Below are positions 9,073-17,834 of a stretch of DNA of 64,000 nucleotides, piece after piece. Numbering within the stretch: the first letter of the stretch is position 1; each line of letters begins with the position of its first letter. The notes under the pieces are model-generated. The model was not told the origin of the DNA. It was given only the letters and a program-made list of their open reading frames with translations, and did no database searches. The DNA is from Prevotella sp. (lineage in GTDB: Bacteria; Bacteroidota; Bacteroidia; Bacteroidales; Bacteroidaceae), in the NCBI GenBank assembly GCA_016285075.1, contig JAEEQB010000013.1:24142-88141 (forward strand). The letters run 5' to 3'. The translations under genes and the position numbers were made by a program.

Positions 9073-11553
9073 ATGAAGAGAATCTTTACACTTTGTATGG
9101 CCCTGCTGCTGACAGCTGTCGGCACATGGGCACAGAACGATCCCAAACGGATTGAGCTTTCGACTGAGGAGCAGCAGCTGGTGCAGCAGAACAACGACTT
9201 CGCCTTCCGCCTGTTCCGAAAGACACGTTCGTCTGAAAGCCAGTTGCTGTCGCCACTAAGCATCACCTATGCACTGGGCATGCTGAACAACGGTGCACAG
9301 GGGCAGACCCGGAAAGAAATCAACGAGGTGCTTGGATTCGGCGAAGCCGGGACTGACGCCATCAACCGTTTCTGCGGCAGGATGCTCAAGGAGAGCGCCG
9401 GGCTGGACAAGGAGACGAAGGTAAGCATTGCCAACACCGTCTACGTGAACAAGTCTGCCGGAGTCCACCTGAAGAGGCCTTTCGTGGAGCAAGCGGCTGC
9501 ATACTATGATGCCACGCCCGAGGAACGGGACTTCTACGACGGAAAGACACTCGACGTGATCAACCAATGGGGTAGCGACCACACCGAGGGCATGATTGAG
9601 CAGGTGCTGACACCAGAGGAGTTCGACCCCTCCTGCATCACCTACCTGCTAAATGCTCTCTACTTCAAAGGCATGTGGCAGCAGAAGTTCGAGAAGGGTA
9701 TGACCATGCCGATGTACTTCAACGATGATGAGAACACGATATGTGATTTCATGATGACAGCAGGCCAGTTCCGCTTCTTCCAGAACAGTACCTACAAGAG
9801 CATCATACTGCCTTATGGCAACGGTGCCTATCAGATGACGGTGTTCCTGCCCGTTGGCAACAAGAAGCTGGACGATGTACTCAACGAACTGAACGGGAAG
9901 AACTGGAATGCCGATGCCTACGAGTATTACAATGTTGACCTGGGATTCCCACGTTTCGAGACCGAGACCAGCATTCATCTGGAAGAGGTGATGGCCGGGA
10001 TGGGCATGCCCAATGCCTTTACGGGTGAGGGCTTCAACGAGCTGTGCTATGCCGGCGACGACGAGTCACAGAGCTGCAACGTGTTGATTGGCCTGATGAA
10101 GCAGGTGGCTAAGATCAAACTGGACGAGGAAGGCACAGAGGCTGCCGCCGTGACGGTGATAGGCACCAAGAACGGCGCGACAAAGTACACGCAGTTCGTT
10201 GCCAACCGGCCGTTCCTCTACGTCATCAGCGAGCAGTCCACGGGTGCCATCTTCTTCATGGGACAGTACATGGGTGAAAAGATAGACAACCCACGCGGCT
10301 CCATCAGCCTCACAAAGCAGGAGAAAGAACTGGTGATGCAGAACAATGACTTTGCCTTCAACCTGTTCCGCCAGGCACGGACGGGCAACAATCAGATGCT
10401 CTCACCGCTGAGCATCACCTATGCACTGGGCATGCTGAACAACGGTGCCACCGGCCAGACACAAGAGGAGATCAGCAAGGCACTGGGATTCGGCGAAGCC
10501 GGAGCCATCAACCAGTTCTGCCGCAAGATGCTGAGCGAGGCACCGAAGCTTGACAAGAAGACCACGGTGGGCATAGCCAACACCATCTATGTGAACGAGG
10601 CAAAGGGCTACAAGCTGAAACCTGCCTTTGTAGAGACCGCACAGCAGTACTATGATGCCACGCCCGAGGCTCGTGACTTTAATGACGGACTGACTCTCGA
10701 TGTGATTAACCAATGGGGCAATGATCACACCAACGGAATGATTCCGAAGATACTCACCCAAGATGAATTCGACACCACAGCGGTGAGCTACCTGCTGAAT
10801 GCCCTCTACTTCAAGGGTGCATGGGTGCTCAAGTTCAATAAAGATAGAACAAAAGAGGAGAAATTCAATAACAACGAGACCGTTCCGATGATGCATACTG
10901 GAGGCGAACTGCTGTATACGGAAAACGACACCTACCAGGCTGTACAACTGCCCTACGGCAACATGGCCTACAAGATGACCGTCTACCTGCCACGGGAAGA
11001 CAAGACAGTGGACGACCTGCTGGAAAAACTGGACAGCAAGAGCTGGGCGGCTGGCTTCTCAGATTATTTGGTTACCCTGGCGCTGCCCCGCTTCGAGACC
11101 AATACCAGCCAAAACCTGGTACCTGTGATGAAGGCACTGGGTGTGAACAGGGCGTTCAACCCTGACGAGGCAGAGTTCTCCGATTTCTGCGACGTGCCTA
11201 CATTTATCGACCTGATGAAGCAGGTGTCGAAGATCAAGGTGGACGAAGAAGGTACCGAGGCTGCTGCAGTCACCGTTATTGGTAATGTAGCAACTGGCAT
11301 GCCACGCGAGGCACAGTTCATTGCCAACCGTCCCTTCCTATATATCATCAGTGAGCAGTCCACAGGTGTCATCTTCTTCATTGGCCAGTATCTGGGACAG
11401 TACAGCGAAGCACGAGAGACGGTGGGAATCCTTCCAACTTACTCATCACAGAATCGTCCTTCCTCTCAGATCTACAACCTGAAGGGCCAGCGTCTGGCTG
11501 AGCCACCTGCCAAGGGTCTGTATATACAGGACGGGAAACTGAAGCAGAAATAG
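9073..11553 (+). CDS. Tandem (two-domain) serpin
   Basis: Two full serpin units, each with the hinge DEEGTEAAAVTVIG and FxANRPFLYxISEQSTGxIFFxGQY; signal peptide; C-terminal YNLKGQRL...KGLYIQDGK tail. Confidence 0.93.
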   Translation: MKRIFTLCMALLLTAVGTWAQNDPKRIELSTEEQQLVQQNNDFAFRLFRKTRSSESQLLSPLSITYALGMLNNGAQGQTRKEINEVLGFGEAGTDAINRFCGRMLKESAGLDKETKVSIANTVYVNKSAGVHLKRPFVEQAAAYYDATPEERDFYDGKTLDVINQWGSDHTEGMIEQVLTPEEFDPSCITYLLNALYFKGMWQQKFEKGMTMPMYFNDDENTICDFMMTAGQFRFFQNSTYKSIILPYGNGAYQMTVFLPVGNKKLDDVLNELNGKNWNADAYEYYNVDLGFPRFETETSIHLEEVMAGMGMPNAFTGEGFNELCYAGDDESQSCNVLIGLMKQVAKIKLDEEGTEAAAVTVIGTKNGATKYTQFVANRPFLYVISEQSTGAIFFMGQYMGEKIDNPRGSISLTKQEKELVMQNNDFAFNLFRQARTGNNQMLSPLSITYALGMLNNGATGQTQEEISKALGFGEAGAINQFCRKMLSEAPKLDKKTTVGIANTIYVNEAKGYKLKPAFVETAQQYYDATPEARDFNDGLTLDVINQWGNDHTNGMIPKILTQDEFDTTAVSYLLNALYFKGAWVLKFNKDRTKEEKFNNNETVPMMHTGGELLYTENDTYQAVQLPYGNMAYKMTVYLPREDKTVDDLLEKLDSKSWAAGFSDYLVTLALPRFETNTSQNLVPVMKALGVNRAFNPDEAEFSDFCDVPTFIDLMKQVSKIKVDEEGTEAAAVTVIGNVATGMPREAQFIANRPFLYIISEQSTGVIFFIGQYLGQYSEARETVGILPTYSSQNRPSSQIYNLKGQRLAEPPAKGLYIQDGKLKQK

Positions 11554-11589
11554 CCCTATGGCTTAGGAATGTCTTATCAAGAATAGCAG

Positions 11590-11622
11590 AACAGTCGTTT
11601 GCATTTTTGGCGAACGACTGTT
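11590..11622 (+). terminator. Rho-independent-like terminator of serpin gene
   Basis: AACAGTCGTT / AACGACTGTT stem followed by TTTTG. Confidence 0.6.
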
Positions 11623-11726
11623 TTGCATTTAGATGTCAGACAGGTGAGTGGCATCAATGCCGAGAAGGGAGTAGCCGAGGTTTGGAACCAAGCCGGATGT
11701 GCCTACAAATGGCAGGTTACCATTCA

Positions 11727-12842
11727 TCAAAACGACTGGTCAGGCTGATGGTGACGGGCAGGACGACGGAGGCGGAGAAGGAGCCAGACCACCACACCCA
11801 GGAGCAGCAATGCTCCCACACAGGCGATGGTCAGTAGGCGTGAATAGCGTGCCTGGCTGTCACTATATGCAGCCTCCAGGACATTTGCCACATATCGTAC
11901 CTGATAGCTGCGCAACCGGGGAAGGAACTCTGTGTTACATTTCTCGCAGAAACGTACATAGCGGTAAGCCCGGTCATAATCGCCATCCTCAGCCAGACGC
12001 TCTGCCAACATAAAGAGCGATGCCTGGTCGAAGACAGCACACTTGATGTCGGCAAGGGCAGAACGGCCCAGCCAGTAGCGCAACTGCTGGCTGTTGCCCA
12101 ACTTGTCGTAGACCACCGAACGATAGAAGGCTGCAAAGGCTTCTGAATGGGTGCCTTCTTCAACATGGCTGAGCCAGTTGTCGCTGATGCCGAGCGCATC
12201 CTGATAGAGCTGGCGTGCACAGAACACATCCATCTTCAAGTGCAGGTACTCCTCACTGCCCTTCTCGGCTACCATGAGCACGGAGTCGCGGTAGCTGTCC
12301 TGCTGGGCATAATAGCTTTGGCGTACGTCGGGCTGCTGGGAGGAGGAGCCAATCTCACCGCAGACGTGCATCCAAGCCCCGTAATAGTTGGTCAGTTCCT
12401 TGGGGCCAAGAGCACTTTTGTCAACCCTCTTCAGCAAATCGAGCGCTTCCAAGTGCAGACCGGCATTGGAACATTGGTGAGCCTTTCTTGAGAGATATAA
12501 CCCCTCAATGTCTTTCCGGTGGAGTGAGTCAGCAAGCGAGATGCACATTCCTGCATAATAGAGTGCAGAGTCGTTGCGATAGGCATGATAGAGATCGAAA
12601 AGCCGCTCGGCCAGAGCCAGTCTTTTTTCCATACTCTGTTCTGACTGAAGCTGTTTGTACGAATCGGCTATCTCTTCCAGTCGTTTGGAGACAAACTGCG
12701 GAGATTGTTCGATAGCCTGGTCTATCTGCTGATAGAGCGCCTGAAGGTCTATCTCTTGATCATGTTTTTGCGCCGACAACGGGTAGCCTGCTCCGATGGC
12801 CACCCACAGAATAATCAGTATAGTCGTTCTCATCATCCTCAT
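11727..12842 (-). CDS. TPR-type membrane protein, possibly truncated DUF6377-like regulator
   Basis: Signal peptide, helical repeats, TM LLTIACVGALLLLGVVVWLLLRL, then only about 15 residues before the stop. Confidence 0.6.
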   Translation of the reverse strand: MRMMRTTILIILWVAIGAGYPLSAQKHDQEIDLQALYQQIDQAIEQSPQFVSKRLEEIADSYKQLQSEQSMEKRLALAERLFDLYHAYRNDSALYYAGMCISLADSLHRKDIEGLYLSRKAHQCSNAGLHLEALDLLKRVDKSALGPKELTNYYGAWMHVCGEIGSSSQQPDVRQSYYAQQDSYRDSVLMVAEKGSEEYLHLKMDVFCARQLYQDALGISDNWLSHVEEGTHSEAFAAFYRSVVYDKLGNSQQLRYWLGRSALADIKCAVFDQASLFMLAERLAEDGDYDRAYRYVRFCEKCNTEFLPRLRSYQVRYVANVLEAAYSDSQARYSRLLTIACVGALLLLGVVVWLLLRLRRPARHHQPDQSF

Positions 12843-12855
12843 TGTATTATGGAAC

Positions 12856-14514
12856 CTATTTCCCTGAATCTTTCCTTCGGATTTCCACGCGGCGTATCTT
12901 TCCGCTGATGGTCTTGGGCAGTTCGTCTACAAATTCCACGATGCGTGGGTACTTGTAGGGTGCTGTTTCGCGTTTGACGTGCTGCTGGAGCTCCTTAACA
13001 AGGTCGTCGCCAGCTTTGTCCTTCCATTCCTTTCCCAACACGACGGTGGCCTTGACCACCATGCCGCGGATATCGTCGGGAACGCCGGTGATGGCGCACT
13101 CCACCACAGCCGGATGGGTCATAAGGGCACTCTCTACCTCGAACGGGCCGATGCGGTAGCCCGACGATTTGATGACATCATCGATACGCCCTTCGAACCA
13201 GTAGTATCCATCCTCATCACGCCAGGCCATGTCACCCGTGTGATAAAGACCATCGTGCCAGGCCTCACGTGTCAACTCCGGGTCACGGTAATACTGCTTG
13301 AACAGACCGATGGGTTTGCTGTCGCCCACACGCACCACAATCTCGCCTTTCTCACCATCCTCGCACGAAGTGCCATCGGCACGGATGAGATCGATGTCGT
13401 ATTGGGCGTTGGGAATACCCATGGAACCTGGCTTGGGGGTCATCCAAGGGAAGGTGCCGAGAGTCATGGTGGTCTCGGTCTGTCCGAATCCTTCCATCAT
13501 GCGAATGCCTGTCTTCTCATAGAACTTCTCGTAGACTGCTGGGTTGAGGGCCTCGCCTGCAGTACAGCAGTATTCGAGCGAAGAGAGGTCGTAGCGAGAC
13601 AGGTCTTCTCGGATCATGAAACGATAGATGGTAGGCGGTGCACAGAACGAGGTGACATGGTATTTCTCCATCTGACGCAACAGGGTATCGGCGTTGAACT
13701 TCTCGTGGTCGAACACGAATACCGTTGCTCCGGCAAACCACTGGCCGTAGAACTTTCCCCAGACGGCCTTGCCCCAGCCCGTATCGGCCACGGTGAGATG
13801 GAGCGAGCCTTTATGCAGGTTGTGCCAGAAAACGCCTGTGGTGAGGTGTCCCATGGCATAGAGGTAGTCGTGAGCCACCATTTTGGGCTCGCCACTGGTG
13901 CCACTGGTAAAATACATCAGCATCGTGTCGTCGTTTTCGTTGACGAAAGCAGGACGCACAAACTGAGGTGCCTGGTCTATCTCGTTCAAATAGTCATGGA
14001 AGCCCTCGGGAATGTCATTTCCTATTGCAATGTACTGGGTGACAGTAGGGCTCTCTGCCTTTGCCAACTGGATCTGCCCGGTCACATAGGGATCGTCTAC
14101 GCAGATGATAGCCTTGACCGAGGCACGGGTGTTGCGATAGACGATGTCGTGCTTGGTGAGCATGTGGGTGGCGGGAATGACGATGGCTCCGATCTTGCAG
14201 AGGGCGAGCATGACGACCCACCATTCATAGCGTCGCTTCAGGATCAGCATCACGGGGTCGTTCTTGCCGATGCCAAGTGTCTGCAGATAGGAAGCAGCCT
14301 GGTCGGTCTGTTCCTTCAGCTGGGCAAAAGTGGTACGTATCTCTTCCCCTTGGTCGTTGGTCCACAGAATGGCCAGCCGATGAGGGTCTTCCTCTGCCCA
14401 GGCATCCATCACGTCATAGGCAAAGTTGAAGTTCTCGGGTATGATGAACTCCAGGTTCTTGTTGTAGTCCTCTACAGACTCGAAATGGGTCTGCTTTAAA
14501 AATCTTTCTACCAT
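12856..14514 (-). CDS. AMP-binding acyl-CoA synthetase
   Basis: MLMYFTSGTSGEPKMVAHDY, GFGQTETT, YHTGDMAWRDEDGYYWFEGRIDDVIKSSGYRIGPFEVES, PKTISGKIRRVEIR. Confidence 0.92.
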   Translation of the reverse strand: MVERFLKQTHFESVEDYNKNLEFIIPENFNFAYDVMDAWAEEDPHRLAILWTNDQGEEIRTTFAQLKEQTDQAASYLQTLGIGKNDPVMLILKRRYEWWVVMLALCKIGAIVIPATHMLTKHDIVYRNTRASVKAIICVDDPYVTGQIQLAKAESPTVTQYIAIGNDIPEGFHDYLNEIDQAPQFVRPAFVNENDDTMLMYFTSGTSGEPKMVAHDYLYAMGHLTTGVFWHNLHKGSLHLTVADTGWGKAVWGKFYGQWFAGATVFVFDHEKFNADTLLRQMEKYHVTSFCAPPTIYRFMIREDLSRYDLSSLEYCCTAGEALNPAVYEKFYEKTGIRMMEGFGQTETTMTLGTFPWMTPKPGSMGIPNAQYDIDLIRADGTSCEDGEKGEIVVRVGDSKPIGLFKQYYRDPELTREAWHDGLYHTGDMAWRDEDGYYWFEGRIDDVIKSSGYRIGPFEVESALMTHPAVVECAITGVPDDIRGMVVKATVVLGKEWKDKAGDDLVKELQQHVKRETAPYKYPRIVEFVDELPKTISGKIRRVEIRRKDSGK

Positions 14515-14525
14515 ATGAGTAAAGT

Positions 14526-14665
14526 AAAAGTGATAAGTGAATAGTGAAAAATTTGCTTCCGCACTTCTTGCTATTCATCCTTTCTTCTTTATCTTGTTAA
14601 ACTATATTTATTCTCGCACAGGAACAGCGGTAGCAAATTATTCACTTTTCACTATTCACTTTTCC
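14526..14665. repeat. Short ORF-less inverted-repeat element
   Basis: Arms 14526-14562 (AAAAGTGATAAGTGAATAGTGAAAAATTTGCTTCCGC) and 14627-14665 (GCGGTAGCAAATTATTCACTTTTCACTATTCACTTTTCC) are near reverse complements. Confidence 0.85.
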
Positions 14666-14671
14666 CTAATA

Positions 14672-15229
14672 TTATTCAACGGTGAAGGCAAGGAACCTGA
14701 CGGCCTTCTCGCCCACAGCCAGCATGCCGTGGGGCTTGGTGGAGTCGAAATAGATGCTGTCACCCTCTTCAAGCACGATGGTCTTTCCACCGATGTAGAG
14801 TTCCATCTTACCCTCAAGCACCAGGTTGAACTCCTGGCCAGGGTGTGAGTTCTTGTAGATGGTGCGTGCGCCCGGCTTGGGTTCCACGGTGACAATGAAC
14901 ACGTCGGCCTTGTGACCCACAAAACCGCCCACTAGGCTCTGATACTTGTAAGCCTTGGTGCGCTCAATGGACATGCCTTGTCCCTTGCGAGTGACGTAGT
15001 ACGACTTCATGTGGGGCGACTCCGCAAAGATGATCTCCTCGGTAGACACTCCATACTTATGGGCAATCTTCATCAGGTTCGAGATGGTGATGTCGAGTTC
15101 GCCACGCTCTATTTTCTCATATTTCTCCGCATCGATGCCGATGGTCTCTGCCATCTCACTCACGGGGATATCGAGCACGTCGCGCAGTCCGCGCAACCGT
15201 TCACCTATTTGCTTTAATTGTTCGTCCAT
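14672..15229 (-). CDS. XRE-family regulator with C-terminal cupin domain
   Basis: N-terminal HTH (LRGLRDVLDIPVSEMAETIGIDAEKYEKIERGELDITISNLMKIAHKYGV), cupin (PGQEFNLVLEGKMELYIGGKTIVLEEGDSIYFDSTKPHGM). Confidence 0.9.
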   Translation of the reverse strand: MDEQLKQIGERLRGLRDVLDIPVSEMAETIGIDAEKYEKIERGELDITISNLMKIAHKYGVSTEEIIFAESPHMKSYYVTRKGQGMSIERTKAYKYQSLVGGFVGHKADVFIVTVEPKPGARTIYKNSHPGQEFNLVLEGKMELYIGGKTIVLEEGDSIYFDSTKPHGMLAVGEKAVRFLAFTVE

Positions 15230-15246
15230 AATCTTTTTTTAAAGGT

Positions 15247-15712
15247 AAAAGTGAATAGTGAATAGTGAAAAATTTGCTTCCGCCGTCCCTGTTCACTTCT
15301 TTTCATTGTTCTGTTTTGTTGTTTTTATTGATGATATCAGGAGTGCAAGCAGTTCTTGACAGTCTTTGCTCAAACTCTCGAATTCTTGTTCATTCAGATA
15401 TTCAGTATCCCGAAGGATATTAAGCCAATAGTTGGTCTCATTGCATTCTTTCAAGGCAACCGACAATTTGTTGATGAAATCTGCCGGGCTTTGTGCGTAT
15501 GTCGCCTCACTCACCAGTGCACCAATGGCTGTCCCTGACCGGAAAACCTGATTAATCATCCCGTATTCCTTCGGACTGCACGTCATGGACTTTACCATTT
15601 TTACAATCCTTATTCCGAAAAGATAGCTTTTCTTTGTAAGGGGGGAGCTGTTATACTGGAGGTATGACATAGCGCGGTAGCAAATTATTCACTTTTCACT
15701 ATTCACTTTTCC
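15247..15712. mobile_element. Inverted-repeat-bounded cassette carrying a four-helix-bundle gene (putative)
   Basis: Arms 15247-15283 and 15674-15712, same sequences as the 14526-14665 element, enclosing almost exactly one ORF. Confidence 0.6.
15293..15670 (-). CDS. Four-helix-bundle protein (23S rRNA intervening-sequence protein / Avd-like)
   Basis: 125 aa helical protein: SYLFGIRIVKMVKSM...GMINQVFRSGTAIGALVSEATYAQSPADFINKLSVALKECNETNYWLNIL, matching the TIGR02436-type pattern as recalled. Confidence 0.8.
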   Translation of the reverse strand: MSYLQYNSSPLTKKSYLFGIRIVKMVKSMTCSPKEYGMINQVFRSGTAIGALVSEATYAQSPADFINKLSVALKECNETNYWLNILRDTEYLNEQEFESLSKDCQELLALLISSIKTTKQNNEKK

Positions 15713-15713
15713 C

Positions 15714-16997
15714 TTATATCTTGTCCAATGCTTGCTTGATGTCTTCGAGGATATCCTCCACGTCTTCTATGCCTACGGAAAGGCGGATGAGGTCGGGAGC
15801 CACACCAGCCTCGCGCAACTGCTCGTCGGAGAGCTGACGATGGGTATGGCTGGCAGGATGAAGCACACAGGTGCGGGCATCAGCCACATGAGTCACAATG
15901 TTGATCATCTCCAACGAGTCCATCCACTTGATAGCTGTCTCACGGGTTCCCTTCAGGCCGAAGGCAATCACGCCGCATGAGCCGTTGGGCAGATATTTCC
16001 GCCCCAGGTCATAGCACCTGTCGCTGGGCAGTCCGCAGTAGTGTACCCACGCCACTTTCTCGTTCTGGCTCAGGAACTCGGCCACCTGCTGGGCATTCTT
16101 GCAATGCTGCGCCATACGCAGGTGAAGCGTCTGCAGACCAAGGTTCAGCAGGAAAGAGTTCTGGGGAGCGGGTATGGAGCCGAGGTCGCGCATCAGTTGG
16201 GCGACGAGCTTCGTGCAATAGCCTTTCTTGCCGAAGGCTTTCACATAGGTCAGTCCATGGTAAGACTCATCAGGAGTGGTGAGACCGGGGAACTTCTCGG
16301 CATGTGCAAGCCAGTCAAAGTTGCCACTGTCTACTACGCAGCCACCCACCTGAGTAGCCAAACCGTCCATGTACTTCGTGGTGGAATGGGTCACGATGTC
16401 AGCTCCCCACTCAAACGGGCGGCAGTTGATAGGTGTTGCAAAGGTATTGTCGACGATCAGGGGAACCCCATTCCTATGGGCTATGCGGGCAAACTTCTCT
16501 ATGTCCAACACAGCGCAGCCGGGGTTGGAGATGGTCTCGCCGAAGAGAGCCTTCGTATTGGGACGGAAAGCTGCCTGTATCTCCTCCTCGGATGCATCTT
16601 GCGAGATGAAAGTACTCTCAATGCCAAGTTTCTTCAGGGTGACACCAAACAGATTGTAGGTACCGCCATAGATCTCATTGGAGGTGACGAAGTGGTCACC
16701 ACTCTCACAGATATTGAAAATGGCATAGAAATTGGCAGCCTGGCCCGAGGACGTCAGCACAGCCCCTACTCCGCCCTCGAGGGCAGCAATCTTCTCTGCC
16801 ACAGCATCGTTTGTGGGGTTCTGCAGGCGGGTATAGAAATAGCCCTCCTTCTCCAAGTCAAACAACTTTGCCATCTCGTCCGAGTCATCATACTTGAAGG
16901 TAGTCGACTGGATAATCGGCAACTCTATCGGTTCTCCGTTTTTGGCCTTATAGCCTGCCTGTACGCAGAGCGAGCCCTGCTTTAGTCTCTTTTCCAT
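15714..16997 (-). CDS. O-acetylhomoserine aminocarboxypropyltransferase (Cys/Met metabolism PLP enzyme)
   Basis: MEKRLKQGSLCVQAGYKAKNGEPIELPIIQSTTF, YTRLQNPTNDAVAEKIAALEGG, VTHSTTKYMDGLATQVGG; start trimmed to 16997. Confidence 0.88.
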   Translation of the reverse strand: MEKRLKQGSLCVQAGYKAKNGEPIELPIIQSTTFKYDDSDEMAKLFDLEKEGYFYTRLQNPTNDAVAEKIAALEGGVGAVLTSSGQAANFYAIFNICESGDHFVTSNEIYGGTYNLFGVTLKKLGIESTFISQDASEEEIQAAFRPNTKALFGETISNPGCAVLDIEKFARIAHRNGVPLIVDNTFATPINCRPFEWGADIVTHSTTKYMDGLATQVGGCVVDSGNFDWLAHAEKFPGLTTPDESYHGLTYVKAFGKKGYCTKLVAQLMRDLGSIPAPQNSFLLNLGLQTLHLRMAQHCKNAQQVAEFLSQNEKVAWVHYCGLPSDRCYDLGRKYLPNGSCGVIAFGLKGTRETAIKWMDSLEMINIVTHVADARTCVLHPASHTHRQLSDEQLREAGVAPDLIRLSVGIEDVEDILEDIKQALDKI

Positions 16998-17024
16998 GTA
17001 TTGTCGTTTTTTGCAATTTGGGTG

Positions 17025-17032
17025 CAAAGTTA
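17025..17032 (-). promoter_or_regulatory. -7 box TAACTTTG
   Basis: caaagtta on + strand, 28 nt upstream of the PLP enzyme start. Confidence 0.5.
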
Positions 17033-17120
17033 CTAAAAAAAACAAAAAAAGAGAATTGCAAAGAAAAAAAATAACTGTCGCCAATACAAATAATGCGACA
17101 GCTGCCGATACAAGGCAACA

Positions 17121-17159
17121 AAAAAAAACGGTCAGTCCCCTGAAAACGGCGACTGACCG
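17121..17159 (-). terminator. Terminator of small heat-shock gene
   Basis: CGGTCAGTC / GACTGACCG stem followed on the minus strand by a run of T. Confidence 0.8.
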
Positions 17160-17186
17160 GGAAGTCTGTCTAATGACAGTGAATGG

Positions 17187-17612
17187 TTACCCGATATTGA
17201 TCTGGCGGCTCACTTTCACCTTCTCTACCACCACCTTGGGCAGCTCGACAGTCAGCACACCATTCTCGACCTTGGCAGAAATCTTCTCCTTGTCCACATC
17301 ATCGGGCAAAATCAGCGTCTGCTCATACTTCGTGAAAGAGAACTCACGGCGCAGGTAGCGGACGCTCTTGTCCTCCTCCTTCTGCTCCTGCTTCTGCTCC
17401 ATCTTGATGATGAGGTTACCCTCGTCGTTGATGTGCACATTGAAGTCCTCTTTCTTCATGCCTGGTGCAGCCAGCTCGACAGTATAGCCTGTTGCCGACT
17501 CCTTCACGTTGATGGCTGGAGCGGTGGCGCTCATCTTCGGCATGAAATCTGTGTTAAACAAGTCGTTGAACACGGCGGGAATCCAGTTGTTTGTTCTCAT
17601 CATAGGTGTCAT
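17187..17612 (-). CDS. Hsp20/alpha-crystallin small heat-shock protein
   Basis: YTVELAAPGMKKEDFNVHINDEGNLIIK ... KISAKVENGVLTVELPK. Confidence 0.93.
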   Translation of the reverse strand: MTPMMRTNNWIPAVFNDLFNTDFMPKMSATAPAINVKESATGYTVELAAPGMKKEDFNVHINDEGNLIIKMEQKQEQKEEDKSVRYLRREFSFTKYEQTLILPDDVDKEKISAKVENGVLTVELPKVVVEKVKVSRQINIG

Positions 17613-17772
17613 AATCTTTACCTCCTAATTCTGTTTTTATTTGTTGTTTGTATGTTTGATTTACCAATGAATGTCTCATTGTTCGCTAACTATCAAGCAA
17701 CAAAAATGCCAAAGCACATTCTCATGACAAAATGACAGAACCAACCGACAAACTGTCACACCTCACATTGAA

Positions 17773-17834
17773 CATTCCTCATTTCTCATTCCTCATTTAT
17801 CATTTATCATTTATCATTTAGGCCGAAGGCCGCC
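17773..17834. repeat. Heptamer array with terminal GGCCGAAGGCC hairpin
   Basis: CATTCCT CATTTCT CATTCCT CATTTAT x3 CATTTA then GGCCGAAGGCCGCC; overlaps the mfd stop codon. Confidence 0.9.

Noticed and set aside
11727-12842. Clear pseudogene call for the TPR/TM protein
   Set aside because: It ends soon after the TM helix and may be truncated, but without homologue lengths this cannot be decided, so it is left as a CDS.
12979-14499. 506-aa plus-strand ORF opposite the acyl-CoA synthetase
   Set aside because: Antisense shadow of a well-supported enzyme gene; no recognizable motifs.
15293-15670. Four-helix-bundle protein considered as an Avd protein of a diversity-generating retroelement
   Set aside because: No reverse transcriptase, template repeat or variable repeat seen nearby.
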